A stretch of DNA of 64,000 nucleotides from Inquilinus ginsengisoli_A. GTDB taxonomy: Bacteria; Pseudomonadota; Alphaproteobacteria; DSM-16000; Inquilinaceae. Position 1 is the stretch's first letter, and each line of letters starts with the position of its first letter. Below, one piece after another: positions 16,224 to 23,688 of the stretch. A model generated the notes under the pieces. That model ran no database searches. It saw only the letters and a list, made by a program, of their open reading frames with translations, and was not told the DNA's origin. The stretch is taken from assembly GCF_031453975.1 (NCBI RefSeq), contig NZ_JAVDPW010000005.1:372001-436000 (forward strand). Reading direction: 5' to 3'. Both the position numbers and the translations under genes were made by a program.

Positions 16224-17894
16224 ATGACATCCCGACCGAACGCCTCACCGCAGCGCGCGTGGGACACCGGACGACAATCCCGTGAACAGCGGCTGACTGC
16301 GGCCGGCCGCTATGCCCGGGGCAAGCTGGTCGCGCCCGATGATGCGACCAGCCTGCTCGAGGCGGTCATCCGCCCGGGAGACCGCATCTGCCTGGAGGGT
16401 GACAACCAGAAGCAGGCGGATTTCCTCGCGCGCTGCCTCGCCGCGGTGGACCCCAACACCGTCCGGGATCTGCACATCGTGCAGTCCGGACTCGTGCTTG
16501 CCGAGCATCTCGATCTGTTCGAGGCCGGGATCGCGCGCCGGCTCGACTTCTCCTATTCCGGGCCGCAGGGCGCCGCGTTGGCGCGGGCCCTCAACGCCGG
16601 GAAGATCGAACTCGGCGCGATCCACACCTATCTCGAGCTCTTCTCGCGCTACTTCGTCGACCTGACGCCGCATGTGGCGCTGACCGTCGCGCGCTGCGCC
16701 GATCGCGACGGCAACCTCTATATGGGCCCGAACACGGAAGACTCTCCCGTGGTGATCGAGGCCACAGCGTTCAAGCAGGGCATCGTCATCGCCCAGGTCA
16801 ACGAGCTGGTCGACAAGGTGCCGCGGGTCGACGTGCCCGGTGATCGCGTCGACTTCGTCGTCGTCGCGCCCGAGACCTTCTATGTCGAGCCGCTGTTCAC
16901 CCGCGATCCGGCGCAGATCACCGAGACCCAGATCCTCACCGGCATGCTGGCGATCCGGGGGATCTACGAGGAGTACGGCGTCCGGCGGCTGAACCACGGG
17001 ATCGGGTTCAACACCGCCGCGATCGAGCTGCTGCTGCCGACCTATGCCGAGCGGCTCGGCCTGAAGGGGCGCATCGCGACCCATTTCGCCCTGAACCCGC
17101 ACCCCACCCTCATCCCCGCGATCGAGACCGGCTGGGTGCAGCAGGTCCACAGCTTCGGATCGGAGGTGGGCATGGACGCCTATATGCGCGCCCGCCCGGA
17201 CATCTTCTTCACCGGCCGGGACGGTTCGATGGCGTCGAACCGCATGTACTGCCAGGCCGCCGGCCTCTATGCGACCGACCTCTTCATCGGATCGACTCTC
17301 CAGATCGACCTGCAGGGCAACAGCTCGACGGTGACGCGCGACCGGATCGCGGGTTTCGGCGGCGCGCCGAACATGGGGTCCGATCCGCATGGCCGGCGTC
17401 ATGCCAGCGAGGCGTGGCTGAAGGCGGGGCGGGAAGCGGCGGGCGAACAGCAGCAGCTGCCGCGCGGCCGCAAGCTGGTTGTCCAGATCGTCGAGACTTT
17501 CGGCGACAAGCTCGTCCCGACCTTCGTCGAGCAGCTCGACAGCGTCCAGCTTGCCGAGACGCTCCATCTCGATCTCCCGCCGGTGATGATCTATGGCGAC
17601 GATGTGACCCACATCGTCACGGAGGAGGGGATCGCGAACCTCCTGCTCTGCCGCACCGCCTATGAGCGTGAGCAGGCGATCCGCGGGGTGGCCGGATACA
17701 CGCCGGTCGGCCGCGCGCGCGACCACCGCGTCGTCGAGGATCTGCGGGCCCGGAAGGTGATCCGTCGGCCGGAGGATCTCGGCATCGACCCGCTCGACAC
17801 GCACAGGAGCCTGCTCGCCGCGCACTCCGTCAAGGAGCTGATGCACTGGTCGGGCAATCTCTACGACCCGCCAAGCAAATTCCGGAACTGGTAG
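16224..17894 (+). CDS. mdcA: malonate decarboxylase alpha subunit (acetyl-S-ACP:malonate ACP transferase)
   Basis: A 556-residue CoA-transferase-like subunit. It exchanges acetate for malonate on the acyl-carrier subunit MdcC, giving malonyl-S-ACP. The full length and sequence landmarks (GDRICLEGDNQKQADFLAR near the N-terminus, GFNTAAIELLLPTYAERLG, and AGFGGAPNMGSDPHGRRH) are those of MdcA. The ATG 16224 has GGAG nine bases upstream. It is the first gene of a compact operon mdcA-C-D-E-G-B-H that provides every subunit and the prosthetic-group enzymes, so the cell can use malonate as a carbon source by biotin-independent decarboxylation. Confidence 0.95.
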   Translation: MTSRPNASPQRAWDTGRQSREQRLTAAGRYARGKLVAPDDATSLLEAVIRPGDRICLEGDNQKQADFLARCLAAVDPNTVRDLHIVQSGLVLAEHLDLFEAGIARRLDFSYSGPQGAALARALNAGKIELGAIHTYLELFSRYFVDLTPHVALTVARCADRDGNLYMGPNTEDSPVVIEATAFKQGIVIAQVNELVDKVPRVDVPGDRVDFVVVAPETFYVEPLFTRDPAQITETQILTGMLAIRGIYEEYGVRRLNHGIGFNTAAIELLLPTYAERLGLKGRIATHFALNPHPTLIPAIETGWVQQVHSFGSEVGMDAYMRARPDIFFTGRDGSMASNRMYCQAAGLYATDLFIGSTLQIDLQGNSSTVTRDRIAGFGGAPNMGSDPHGRRHASEAWLKAGREAAGEQQQLPRGRKLVVQIVETFGDKLVPTFVEQLDSVQLAETLHLDLPPVMIYGDDVTHIVTEEGIANLLLCRTAYEREQAIRGVAGYTPVGRARDHRVVEDLRARKVIRRPEDLGIDPLDTHRSLLAAHSVKELMHWSGNLYDPPSKFRNW

Positions 17895-17904
17895 GAGGTC
17901 TGCC

Positions 17905-18219
17905 ATGGTGATCATCAAGCTTCAATACGCCCCCGGCCGGCCGGCTGAGGGGCACGCCCGGAGCGCCATCGTCGGCGTCGTCGCGTCCGGCAATCTCGAA
18001 GTGCTGCTCGAACGCACGCTGCCGGAAACCGAGTGCTCGGTCGAGATCGCCACCCCCGTGCACGGCTACGACGAGGTCTGGCAGGCGGTCGTCGCCGACT
18101 TCGTGGAGCGCGCCTCCCCGGGCGGGCTGCGCATCTCGATCAACGACGGCGGGGCCCGGCCGGACACGGTCGCGCTGCGGCTGATGCAGGGCGTCAGGAT
18201 GATGGAGGGTGCGCAATGA
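17905..18219 (+). CDS. mdcC: malonate decarboxylase acyl-carrier protein (delta subunit)
   Basis: A 104-residue carrier subunit that holds the 2'-(5''-phosphoribosyl)-3'-dephospho-CoA prosthetic group. The attachment serine is most likely Ser28 in VASGNLEVL, the usual MdcC context. It lies 10 bp after mdcA with GGAGG before the ATG, and overlaps mdcD by 4 bp (ATGA). Length and position between alpha and beta subunits agree with the family. Confidence 0.93.
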   Translation: MVIIKLQYAPGRPAEGHARSAIVGVVASGNLEVLLERTLPETECSVEIATPVHGYDEVWQAVVADFVERASPGGLRISINDGGARPDTVALRLMQGVRMMEGAQ

Positions 18220-19148
18220 CCGATATTGCGACCCGCCGGTCCGCCAGCCGCGACTCCGCGAGCTGGTTCCTGGCATCCGCCCGCGAGCGCCTCGCCGGCC
18301 TGCTCGATCCGGGCAGCTTCACCGAGGTCCTTCCGCCTTCCGACCGCGTGCAGAGCCCTCACCTGGCGCTGTTCGACCTTCCCGCGGCGTTCGACGACGG
18401 CATGATCATCGGGCGCGGGCGCCTCGATGGCCGCGAGGTGCTGGTCGCCGCGCAGGAAGGGCAGTTCATGGGCGGCACCTTCGCCGAGGTAAGCGGGGCG
18501 AAGCTCGTCGGCCTGCTTCGGGCGGCACGCGACCGCGCCGATCTCCCCGTCCTGCTGCTGCTCGACAGCGGCGGCGTGCGGCTGCAGGAGGCCAATGCCG
18601 GTGAGCTCGCCGTCGCGGAGGTGATGCGCGCGATCGCCGAGGCCCGCAGCGCCGGCGTCGCGGTCGTCGCCCTGGTCGGCGGGCGCTCCGGGGCCTTCGG
18701 CGGAGCCGGCCTCACCGCCGCCACCTGCTCCCGGATTGCGATCTCGGAGCAGGGACGGCTCGGCGTCACCGGCCCCGAGGTGATCGAGACCAACCAGGGC
18801 GTCGAGGAGTTCGACTCCAAGGACAAGGCCCTGGTCTGGAGCGTCACCGGCGGCCGGACCCGCCGCCTGATCGGGGGCGCCGACACCTATGCCCAGGACA
18901 CGATGGCCGGCTTCCGCGACGCCGCTCTCTTCCTGCTCGAACGGGTGCCGGCGTTCGACCTGCGGACGCTGCAGGCCGAGCAGGAGCGGCTCGCGTCGCG
19001 GCAGTCCCGGCTCGGCGGCTGCAGCAGCGCCACCGAGATGTGGACCATCCTCGGCATCGCAGATCCGGAGGCCGTGCGGGACATGGACGACGAGGCGTTC
19101 ATCGCGCTCGCCGCAAAGGTGAAAGGACTGGATCATGACGGTCGATGA
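18216..19148 (+). CDS. mdcD: malonate decarboxylase beta subunit (carboxylase-type)
   Basis: A 310-residue crotonase/carboxyltransferase-fold subunit; with MdcE it decarboxylates malonyl-S-ACP to acetyl-S-ACP. Visible features: glycine-rich LLLDSGGVRLQEANAGELA (about 115-133) and GRSGAFGGAGLTAATCSR, which shape the acyl-thioester pocket. The ATG overlaps the mdcC stop (ATGA), with GGAGG upstream. The gene overlaps mdcE by 14 bp. Confidence 0.94.
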   Translation: MTDIATRRSASRDSASWFLASARERLAGLLDPGSFTEVLPPSDRVQSPHLALFDLPAAFDDGMIIGRGRLDGREVLVAAQEGQFMGGTFAEVSGAKLVGLLRAARDRADLPVLLLLDSGGVRLQEANAGELAVAEVMRAIAEARSAGVAVVALVGGRSGAFGGAGLTAATCSRIAISEQGRLGVTGPEVIETNQGVEEFDSKDKALVWSVTGGRTRRLIGGADTYAQDTMAGFRDAALFLLERVPAFDLRTLQAEQERLASRQSRLGGCSSATEMWTILGIADPEAVRDMDDEAFIALAAKVKGLDHDGR

Positions 19149-19875
19149 GATCTTGGCGGGGCTGTTCCCCGCCGGGCACGACGTGGTCGTGCGCCCCGAC
19201 AAGCTGATCATGGGGATCGGCCGGCTCGGGAACGGTCGCGCGGTCGAAGTGATCGGCATCGCCGACGGAGAACCGCTCGGGATCGACGGCGTCCTGCCCC
19301 TGGCCGAACGGGTGCTGCGGGTGATCGCGGCCGGCGGCGACACGCCGATCCTGGTGATGGTGGACACGCGCAGCCAGCGCATGGCCCGCCGCGACGAGAT
19401 GCTCGGCCTCAACGAATATCTCGCCCATCTCGCCAAATGCCTGCTGCTGGCCAGTCGGGAAGGGCATCGCACGGTCGGGCTGAACTACGGCAAGGCGGCC
19501 GCCGGCGCCTTCCTCGCCACCGGGCTGGCGACGGACATCCTGGTCGCGCTGCCGGGGGCGGAGCCTGCGGTCATGGACCTGCCGTCGATGGCGCGCGTCA
19601 CCAAGCTGCCCGAAGACAAGCTCAAAGCGCTGTCGCAGACGACCCCCGTCTTCGCGCCCGGCCTCGCCGCCATGAGCAAGGTCGGCGCCATCGCGGAGAC
19701 CTGGGACCCGGGCCAGCCGCTCGGCGCCCAGCTCGAAGCGGCCTTGGCGGGCAGTTCCGGCCATGACGCCAGGGATGCGCTCGGCGCCGCGCGCGGCGGG
19801 CGGCGCCTGGCGTCGGAGCTGGCCCGGCGTGTGGCGGCGCAGATCGTCGAGGGCCATCATGCTGCAGCGTCATGA
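19135..19875 (+). CDS. mdcE: malonate decarboxylase gamma subunit
   Basis: A 246-residue partner of MdcD in the decarboxylase heterodimer. Typical parts: VVVRPDKLIMGIGRLGNGRA near the start, DTRSQRMARRDEMLGLNEYL in the middle, and NYGKAAAGAFLATGLA followed by ALPGAEPAVMDLPSMARVT, the acyl-ACP contact region. It overlaps mdcD by 14 bp and mdcG by 17 bp, so translation is coupled along the operon. Confidence 0.94.
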   Translation: MTVDEILAGLFPAGHDVVVRPDKLIMGIGRLGNGRAVEVIGIADGEPLGIDGVLPLAERVLRVIAAGGDTPILVMVDTRSQRMARRDEMLGLNEYLAHLAKCLLLASREGHRTVGLNYGKAAAGAFLATGLATDILVALPGAEPAVMDLPSMARVTKLPEDKLKALSQTTPVFAPGLAAMSKVGAIAETWDPGQPLGAQLEAALAGSSGHDARDALGAARGGRRLASELARRVAAQIVEGHHAAAS

Positions 19876-20524
19876 TCTGCTGCGCGTGACGCCGGGCGGG
19901 TGGCCCGCGGTCCTGGACGCATCGTCCGGCTTCCATGCCTTGGAGGTCGGGCCGCGCCGGCTCGTCGCCGGCTGGGCGGAGCGCGGCTGGCCGGTGATCG
20001 TGCGTCGCCGGGCTGCCGGCGACAGCGGGGATGGCGTCGCCGTCGGCCTGCCCCTGCCGCCGGCACACGGCAAGCTTCGCCTCGCCCTATCCATCCCCGC
20101 CGAATTCGTGACGGAGACTGTCGCTGCCGTCCCGCTGAGCGCAGCGGCGGCCTCCGTCCCGACGGCCTGGCGGCCACAGGTGGAGGGGCTGGTCGCCCTC
20201 GGCGAGCGGCTGGCGCTGCGGCCGGTCCTGTTCGGCGCTCTGCTGTGGCAACGCCTGACCGGCCTGCCCTACCTGCGGCCGGGATCGGACATCGACCTGA
20301 TCTGGCCCAGGCCGACGGCGGAAATCCTGCCCGATCTGCTCGACACCCTCGACCGGCTGGACAGCGCGGGCCCGGTCCGGCTCGACGGCGAGATCCTCCT
20401 CACGGCCGGCAGCGGGGTGAACTGGCGGGAGCTTCGGCAGGAGTTCCGCCGACCCGACGGGGTCGTGCTCATCAAATCCATGGACGGAGCGGACATCCGA
20501 TGCGTGCGCACTCTCTTCGCGTGA
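19859..20524 (+). CDS. mdcG: phosphoribosyl-dephospho-CoA transferase
   Basis: A 221-residue nucleotidyltransferase that attaches the phosphoribosyl-dephospho-CoA group to apo-MdcC. The metal-binding motif GSDIDL of the nucleotidyltransferase superfamily lies at residues 142-147, after the conserved ALLWQRLTGLPYLR. The start ATG 19859, inside the end of mdcE, has GAGGG seven bases upstream. The C-terminal WRELRQEFRRPDGVVLIK is also typical. Confidence 0.9.
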   Translation: MLQRHDLLRVTPGGWPAVLDASSGFHALEVGPRRLVAGWAERGWPVIVRRRAAGDSGDGVAVGLPLPPAHGKLRLALSIPAEFVTETVAAVPLSAAAASVPTAWRPQVEGLVALGERLALRPVLFGALLWQRLTGLPYLRPGSDIDLIWPRPTAEILPDLLDTLDRLDSAGPVRLDGEILLTAGSGVNWRELRQEFRRPDGVVLIKSMDGADIRCVRTLFA

Positions 20525-21408
20525 GCCGTCCGGCGCTGGACGCCAGCCTCGCGCTTCCGCGGCCCGGCCTGCCCGTCGCGATCGCCGAACGGCTGGGCGA
20601 CGTGGCCGCCGCGGCCCTCGTGGCCGAACTGGAGACATGGCCGAAGCCCGGCCTGGTGAGCCATGTCGATCGCGGCAGCCATGACGATATGGACCACACC
20701 ACCTTCCGGCGCAGCGCCGCGGCGATCCGCCCCTTCTATGCCCGCCTGGCGATGGCGGGTTCGGCGAGTGGCGACATGGAGCGGCTTCGGCAGATCGGCC
20801 GGGAGGCCGAGGACGCCATGCTCGCCGCCACCGGCGGCGTGAACACCCACCGGGGTGCGATCTTCGGCCTGGGGCTGCTCTGCGCGGCAGCCGGAGCGGC
20901 CTCGGTGGAGAGCCCAGTCACCCCAGCACGCCCGTCTGCCGCGCAGCTGGCGGACATCGTCGCCCGGCGCTGGGGCGACGCGATCCTGCGCGGTCCGATC
21001 CCCCTCCGCAGCCACGGCAGCGACGTCCTGCGCCGGTTCGGGGCGGGGGGCGCCCGCGCGGAAGCCGCAGCCGGCTTCCCGCAGGTGCGGGAGATCGGGC
21101 TGCCGGCCCTCCGCCAGGGACGCGCGCTCGCCCATGACGAGGGTGCCGCCCGCGTCCAGGCCTTCTTCGCCCTGATGGCCGAGGTGGAGGATACGAACCT
21201 GCTTCATCGCGGCGGCGCCGCGGGGCTGCAGGACGCGCAACGCGTGGCACGGCAGTTCCTGGAGGATGGAGGGGTGGGGCAGGGCGATTGGGAGGATCGT
21301 GCGGTGGCGATCCACCAGGCCTTCGTCCGGCGGCGCCTCAGCCCCGGCGGATGCGCGGATCTGCTCGCGGCCACGATCTTCCTCGATCGGGTCGAGATCG
21401 GGCTGTGA
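20500..21408 (+). CDS. mdcB: triphosphoribosyl-dephospho-CoA synthase
   Basis: A CitG/MdcB-family enzyme (302 residues) that makes 2'-(5''-triphosphoribosyl)-3'-dephospho-CoA from ATP and dephospho-CoA, the precursor used by MdcG. Family motifs: ETWPKPGLVSHVDRGSHDDM (about 46-65), GGVNTHRGAIFGLGLL, and AEVEDTNLLHRGG. The ATG at 20500 has GGAG nearby and overlaps mdcG by 25 bp; a GTG at 20521 overlapping the mdcG stop is an alternative that would remove seven residues. It overlaps mdcH by 4 bp. Confidence 0.92.
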   Translation: MRAHSLRVSRPALDASLALPRPGLPVAIAERLGDVAAAALVAELETWPKPGLVSHVDRGSHDDMDHTTFRRSAAAIRPFYARLAMAGSASGDMERLRQIGREAEDAMLAATGGVNTHRGAIFGLGLLCAAAGAASVESPVTPARPSAAQLADIVARRWGDAILRGPIPLRSHGSDVLRRFGAGGARAEAAAGFPQVREIGLPALRQGRALAHDEGAARVQAFFALMAEVEDTNLLHRGGAAGLQDAQRVARQFLEDGGVGQGDWEDRAVAIHQAFVRRRLSPGGCADLLAATIFLDRVEIGL

Positions 21409-22334
21409 CCGGCGTCGCCATCCTCTGCTCCGGGCAGGGCGGCCAGGCTGCGGGCATGTTCGACCTGGTCGGCGAGGCGCCCGAGGCGGCGCCTGTCTTC
21501 GCGGCCGCCCGACGCGTGCTCGACGGCCGGGATCCGAGGGATCTGGTCCATCAGGCGAGTGAAGGCGAGCTTCACGCCAACAGGATGGCCCAGATCCTCT
21601 GCTGCACCCAGGCGCTGGCCTACTGGGCGGTGCTGGGCCCGACCTCGCCCCGCCCGGTCACCGTTGCGGGCTACAGCGCCGGCGAGCTGGCCGCATGGGG
21701 CATTGCCGGTGTCATCGATGCGGAGACCGTCCTGGATCTCACCGCCAGGCGGGCCGTGCTGATGGACGAGGCTTCGCGCACCGCATCGGGTCTCGGCGCG
21801 ATGCTGGGCCTGCCGCGCCCGGAGATCGAAGCGATCTGCCGGGCGCATGATCTCCACATCGCCATCGTCAACGGGCCCCTGCATGTCCTCCTCGGCGGCG
21901 CGGTCGCCGATCTGCAGCCGGCCTTGGCGCAGGCCGAGCAGCGGGGGGCGAGCCGCACCGTCATGCTGCCCGTGTCGGTCGCGTCGCATACGCCGTTCCT
22001 CCGCGAAGCCAGCGAGCGGTTCGGAGAGCTGCTTCGCCAGCGGGTCGCCGGGACGCGCCCGCCAACGGGGGTGCGACTGATCAGCGGCGTCGACGGCGCG
22101 CCCGTCCTGCGCCTGCCGGAGGGCCTGCAGAAGCTCGCCTTGCAGATCCGGCAGACGGTCGACTGGGCGGCCTGCATGGACGCCTGCCGCGCCGCCCGTC
22201 CGCAGCGCGCGCTCGAACTGGGCCCCGGCGACGCCCTCGCGAGGATGGCCGCCGACGCGATGCCGGGCATCGCCGTCCGCAGCGTCACGGCGTTCCGATC
22301 GCTGGACGGCATCCGCCTTTGGCTCGGAGCCTGA
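21405..22334 (+). CDS. mdcH: malonyl-CoA:ACP transacylase (malonate decarboxylase epsilon subunit)
   Basis: A 309-residue FabD-fold acyltransferase that primes the carrier by moving malonyl from CoA to MdcC. Active-site Ser91 lies in AGYSAGELAAWG, the catalytic His in VASHTPFLREA, and GQGGQAAGMF near the start is the FabD GQGxQ motif. It starts at GTG 21405, overlapping the mdcB stop (GTGA). It is the last gene of the mdc operon; the next promoter module begins about 20 bp after its stop. No terminator hairpin was evident. Confidence 0.92.
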   Translation: MTGVAILCSGQGGQAAGMFDLVGEAPEAAPVFAAARRVLDGRDPRDLVHQASEGELHANRMAQILCCTQALAYWAVLGPTSPRPVTVAGYSAGELAAWGIAGVIDAETVLDLTARRAVLMDEASRTASGLGAMLGLPRPEIEAICRAHDLHIAIVNGPLHVLLGGAVADLQPALAQAEQRGASRTVMLPVSVASHTPFLREASERFGELLRQRVAGTRPPTGVRLISGVDGAPVLRLPEGLQKLALQIRQTVDWAACMDACRAARPQRALELGPGDALARMAADAMPGIAVRSVTAFRSLDGIRLWLGA

Positions 22335-22352
22335 CGCCGTGCCTTCGTGCTT

Positions 22353-22445
22353 CAAGACTAAGGTATAGGTCCCTCCCGACGAATGCAGGGCGTCGACGTC
22401 CCGATGTGCAATGGAGCGAGCTGCCGCTTCGACCTTAACCTTTGA
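22353..22445 (+). promoter_or_regulatory. GAC-N3-GGTATAGG promoter module of the RND efflux operon
   Basis: CAAGACTAAGGTATAGG (22353-22369), 41 bases, ATGGAGCGAGCTGCCGCTTC (22411), then GACCTTAACCTTTGA to 22445. Matches the modules at 10484 and 15127 in both blocks and spacing. It ends 46 bases before the ATG of the adaptor gene. Confidence 0.6.
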
Positions 22446-22491
22446 AGGCTTCGGAATTCACCGTTCCAGCCTGAACAGAGCGAGGTCGACC

Positions 22492-23688
22492 ATGCGCCGC
22501 AACCTGCTTCTCGCCGCCGTGGGGGTGGTGGCCGGACTCTCCGGCTCCCTCCTCGTCCTCGGCACCGACGTCTTCGGCTCCGCCTCCACCGCGGTGCCGG
22601 TTCCGGTCGTGTCGCCCGCGCCCGTCGCCGAGGCGACCGTGACGAAGCAGGACGTGCCGATCGAGCTGGACGGCCTCGGCCGGGTCCAGGCCTTCAACAC
22701 GGTCACCGTCCGCACCCAGGTCGAGGGCCAGATCCAGCGGATCGCCTACGACCAGGGGCAGACGGTGCAGAAGGGCGACCTGCTGGTCACGATCGACCCC
22801 CGGATCTACCAGGCCAAGCTCGAGCAGGACCAGGCCACCCTGGCCCGCGACCAGGCGCACCTCGCCAACGCGTCCGCCAATCTCGCCCGCTACAAGCCAC
22901 TGGAGCATTCGGGCTTTGCGACCGACCAGCAGGTCGACACCCAGCAGGCGATGATCGACCAGCTCCAGGCCTCGATCAAAGGCGACCAGGCGGTCATCGA
23001 CCAGGACCAGGTCGAGCTCGGCTACACCCAGATCACGGCGCCGATCGGCGGCGTCACCGGGTTCCGCCTGGTCGACGAGGGCAATGTCGTCCACCCGACC
23101 GACGCGAGCGGTCTGGTGACCATCGCCCAGATCCAGCCGATCGCCGTCCTGTTCACGCTGCCGCAGGCGGCGTTGCCCGACATCCAGCGGCAGATGGCGA
23201 GCGCTGGTGCGGCCGGGCTGACGGTCGAGGCCTGGTCGCAGGACGGCGCGACCAGGCTCGACACCGGCAGGCTCGAGACCCTCGACAACACCGTGGACGC
23301 GGCCAGCGGCACGATCACGTTGCGCGCGGATTTTCCGAACCCGCAGAAGCTGCTGTGGCCGGGCGAGTTCGTCCAGGCCCGGCTGGTCCTGAAGGTGCAG
23401 CAGGATGGTCTGACCGTGCCCGCCGCCGTGGTGCAGCGCGGGCCAAACGGGGTCTTCGCCTGGGTGGTGCGGCCCGACGCGACGGTGGCGCCGCAGCCGA
23501 TCCAGGTGGCCCAGACGGTGCGCGGAACCGCGCTCGTCACCTCCGGCCTGACGGCGGGCGAGACCGTGGTCAGCGACGGGCAGTATGGCCTGCGGCCGGG
23601 AGACAAGGTGTCCGCGCGCAGTCCGGCCGACACCACGGATTCGCCGCTGATGAACGCGCAGACCGACACACTGGGGATCCAGCCATGA
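22492..23688 (+). CDS. RND efflux periplasmic adaptor (membrane fusion protein, MdtA-like)
   Basis: A 398-residue HlyD-family adaptor. An N-terminal membrane anchor or signal (about 4-26, LLLAAVGVVAGLSGSLLVLG) is followed by a barrel-sandwich domain (GQTVQKGDLLVTIDPRIYQA), a hairpin coiled coil (about 105-165), the second half of the lipoyl motif (YTQITAPIGGVTGFRLVDEG) and a membrane-proximal domain. The ATG 22492 follows GAGGTCGACC. The stop overlaps the pump gene start (ATGA), so adaptor and pump are co-translated. No outer-membrane channel gene adjoins, so a TolC-type protein elsewhere is implied. Confidence 0.9.
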   Translation: MRRNLLLAAVGVVAGLSGSLLVLGTDVFGSASTAVPVPVVSPAPVAEATVTKQDVPIELDGLGRVQAFNTVTVRTQVEGQIQRIAYDQGQTVQKGDLLVTIDPRIYQAKLEQDQATLARDQAHLANASANLARYKPLEHSGFATDQQVDTQQAMIDQLQASIKGDQAVIDQDQVELGYTQITAPIGGVTGFRLVDEGNVVHPTDASGLVTIAQIQPIAVLFTLPQAALPDIQRQMASAGAAGLTVEAWSQDGATRLDTGRLETLDNTVDAASGTITLRADFPNPQKLLWPGEFVQARLVLKVQQDGLTVPAAVVQRGPNGVFAWVVRPDATVAPQPIQVAQTVRGTALVTSGLTAGETVVSDGQYGLRPGDKVSARSPADTTDSPLMNAQTDTLGIQP

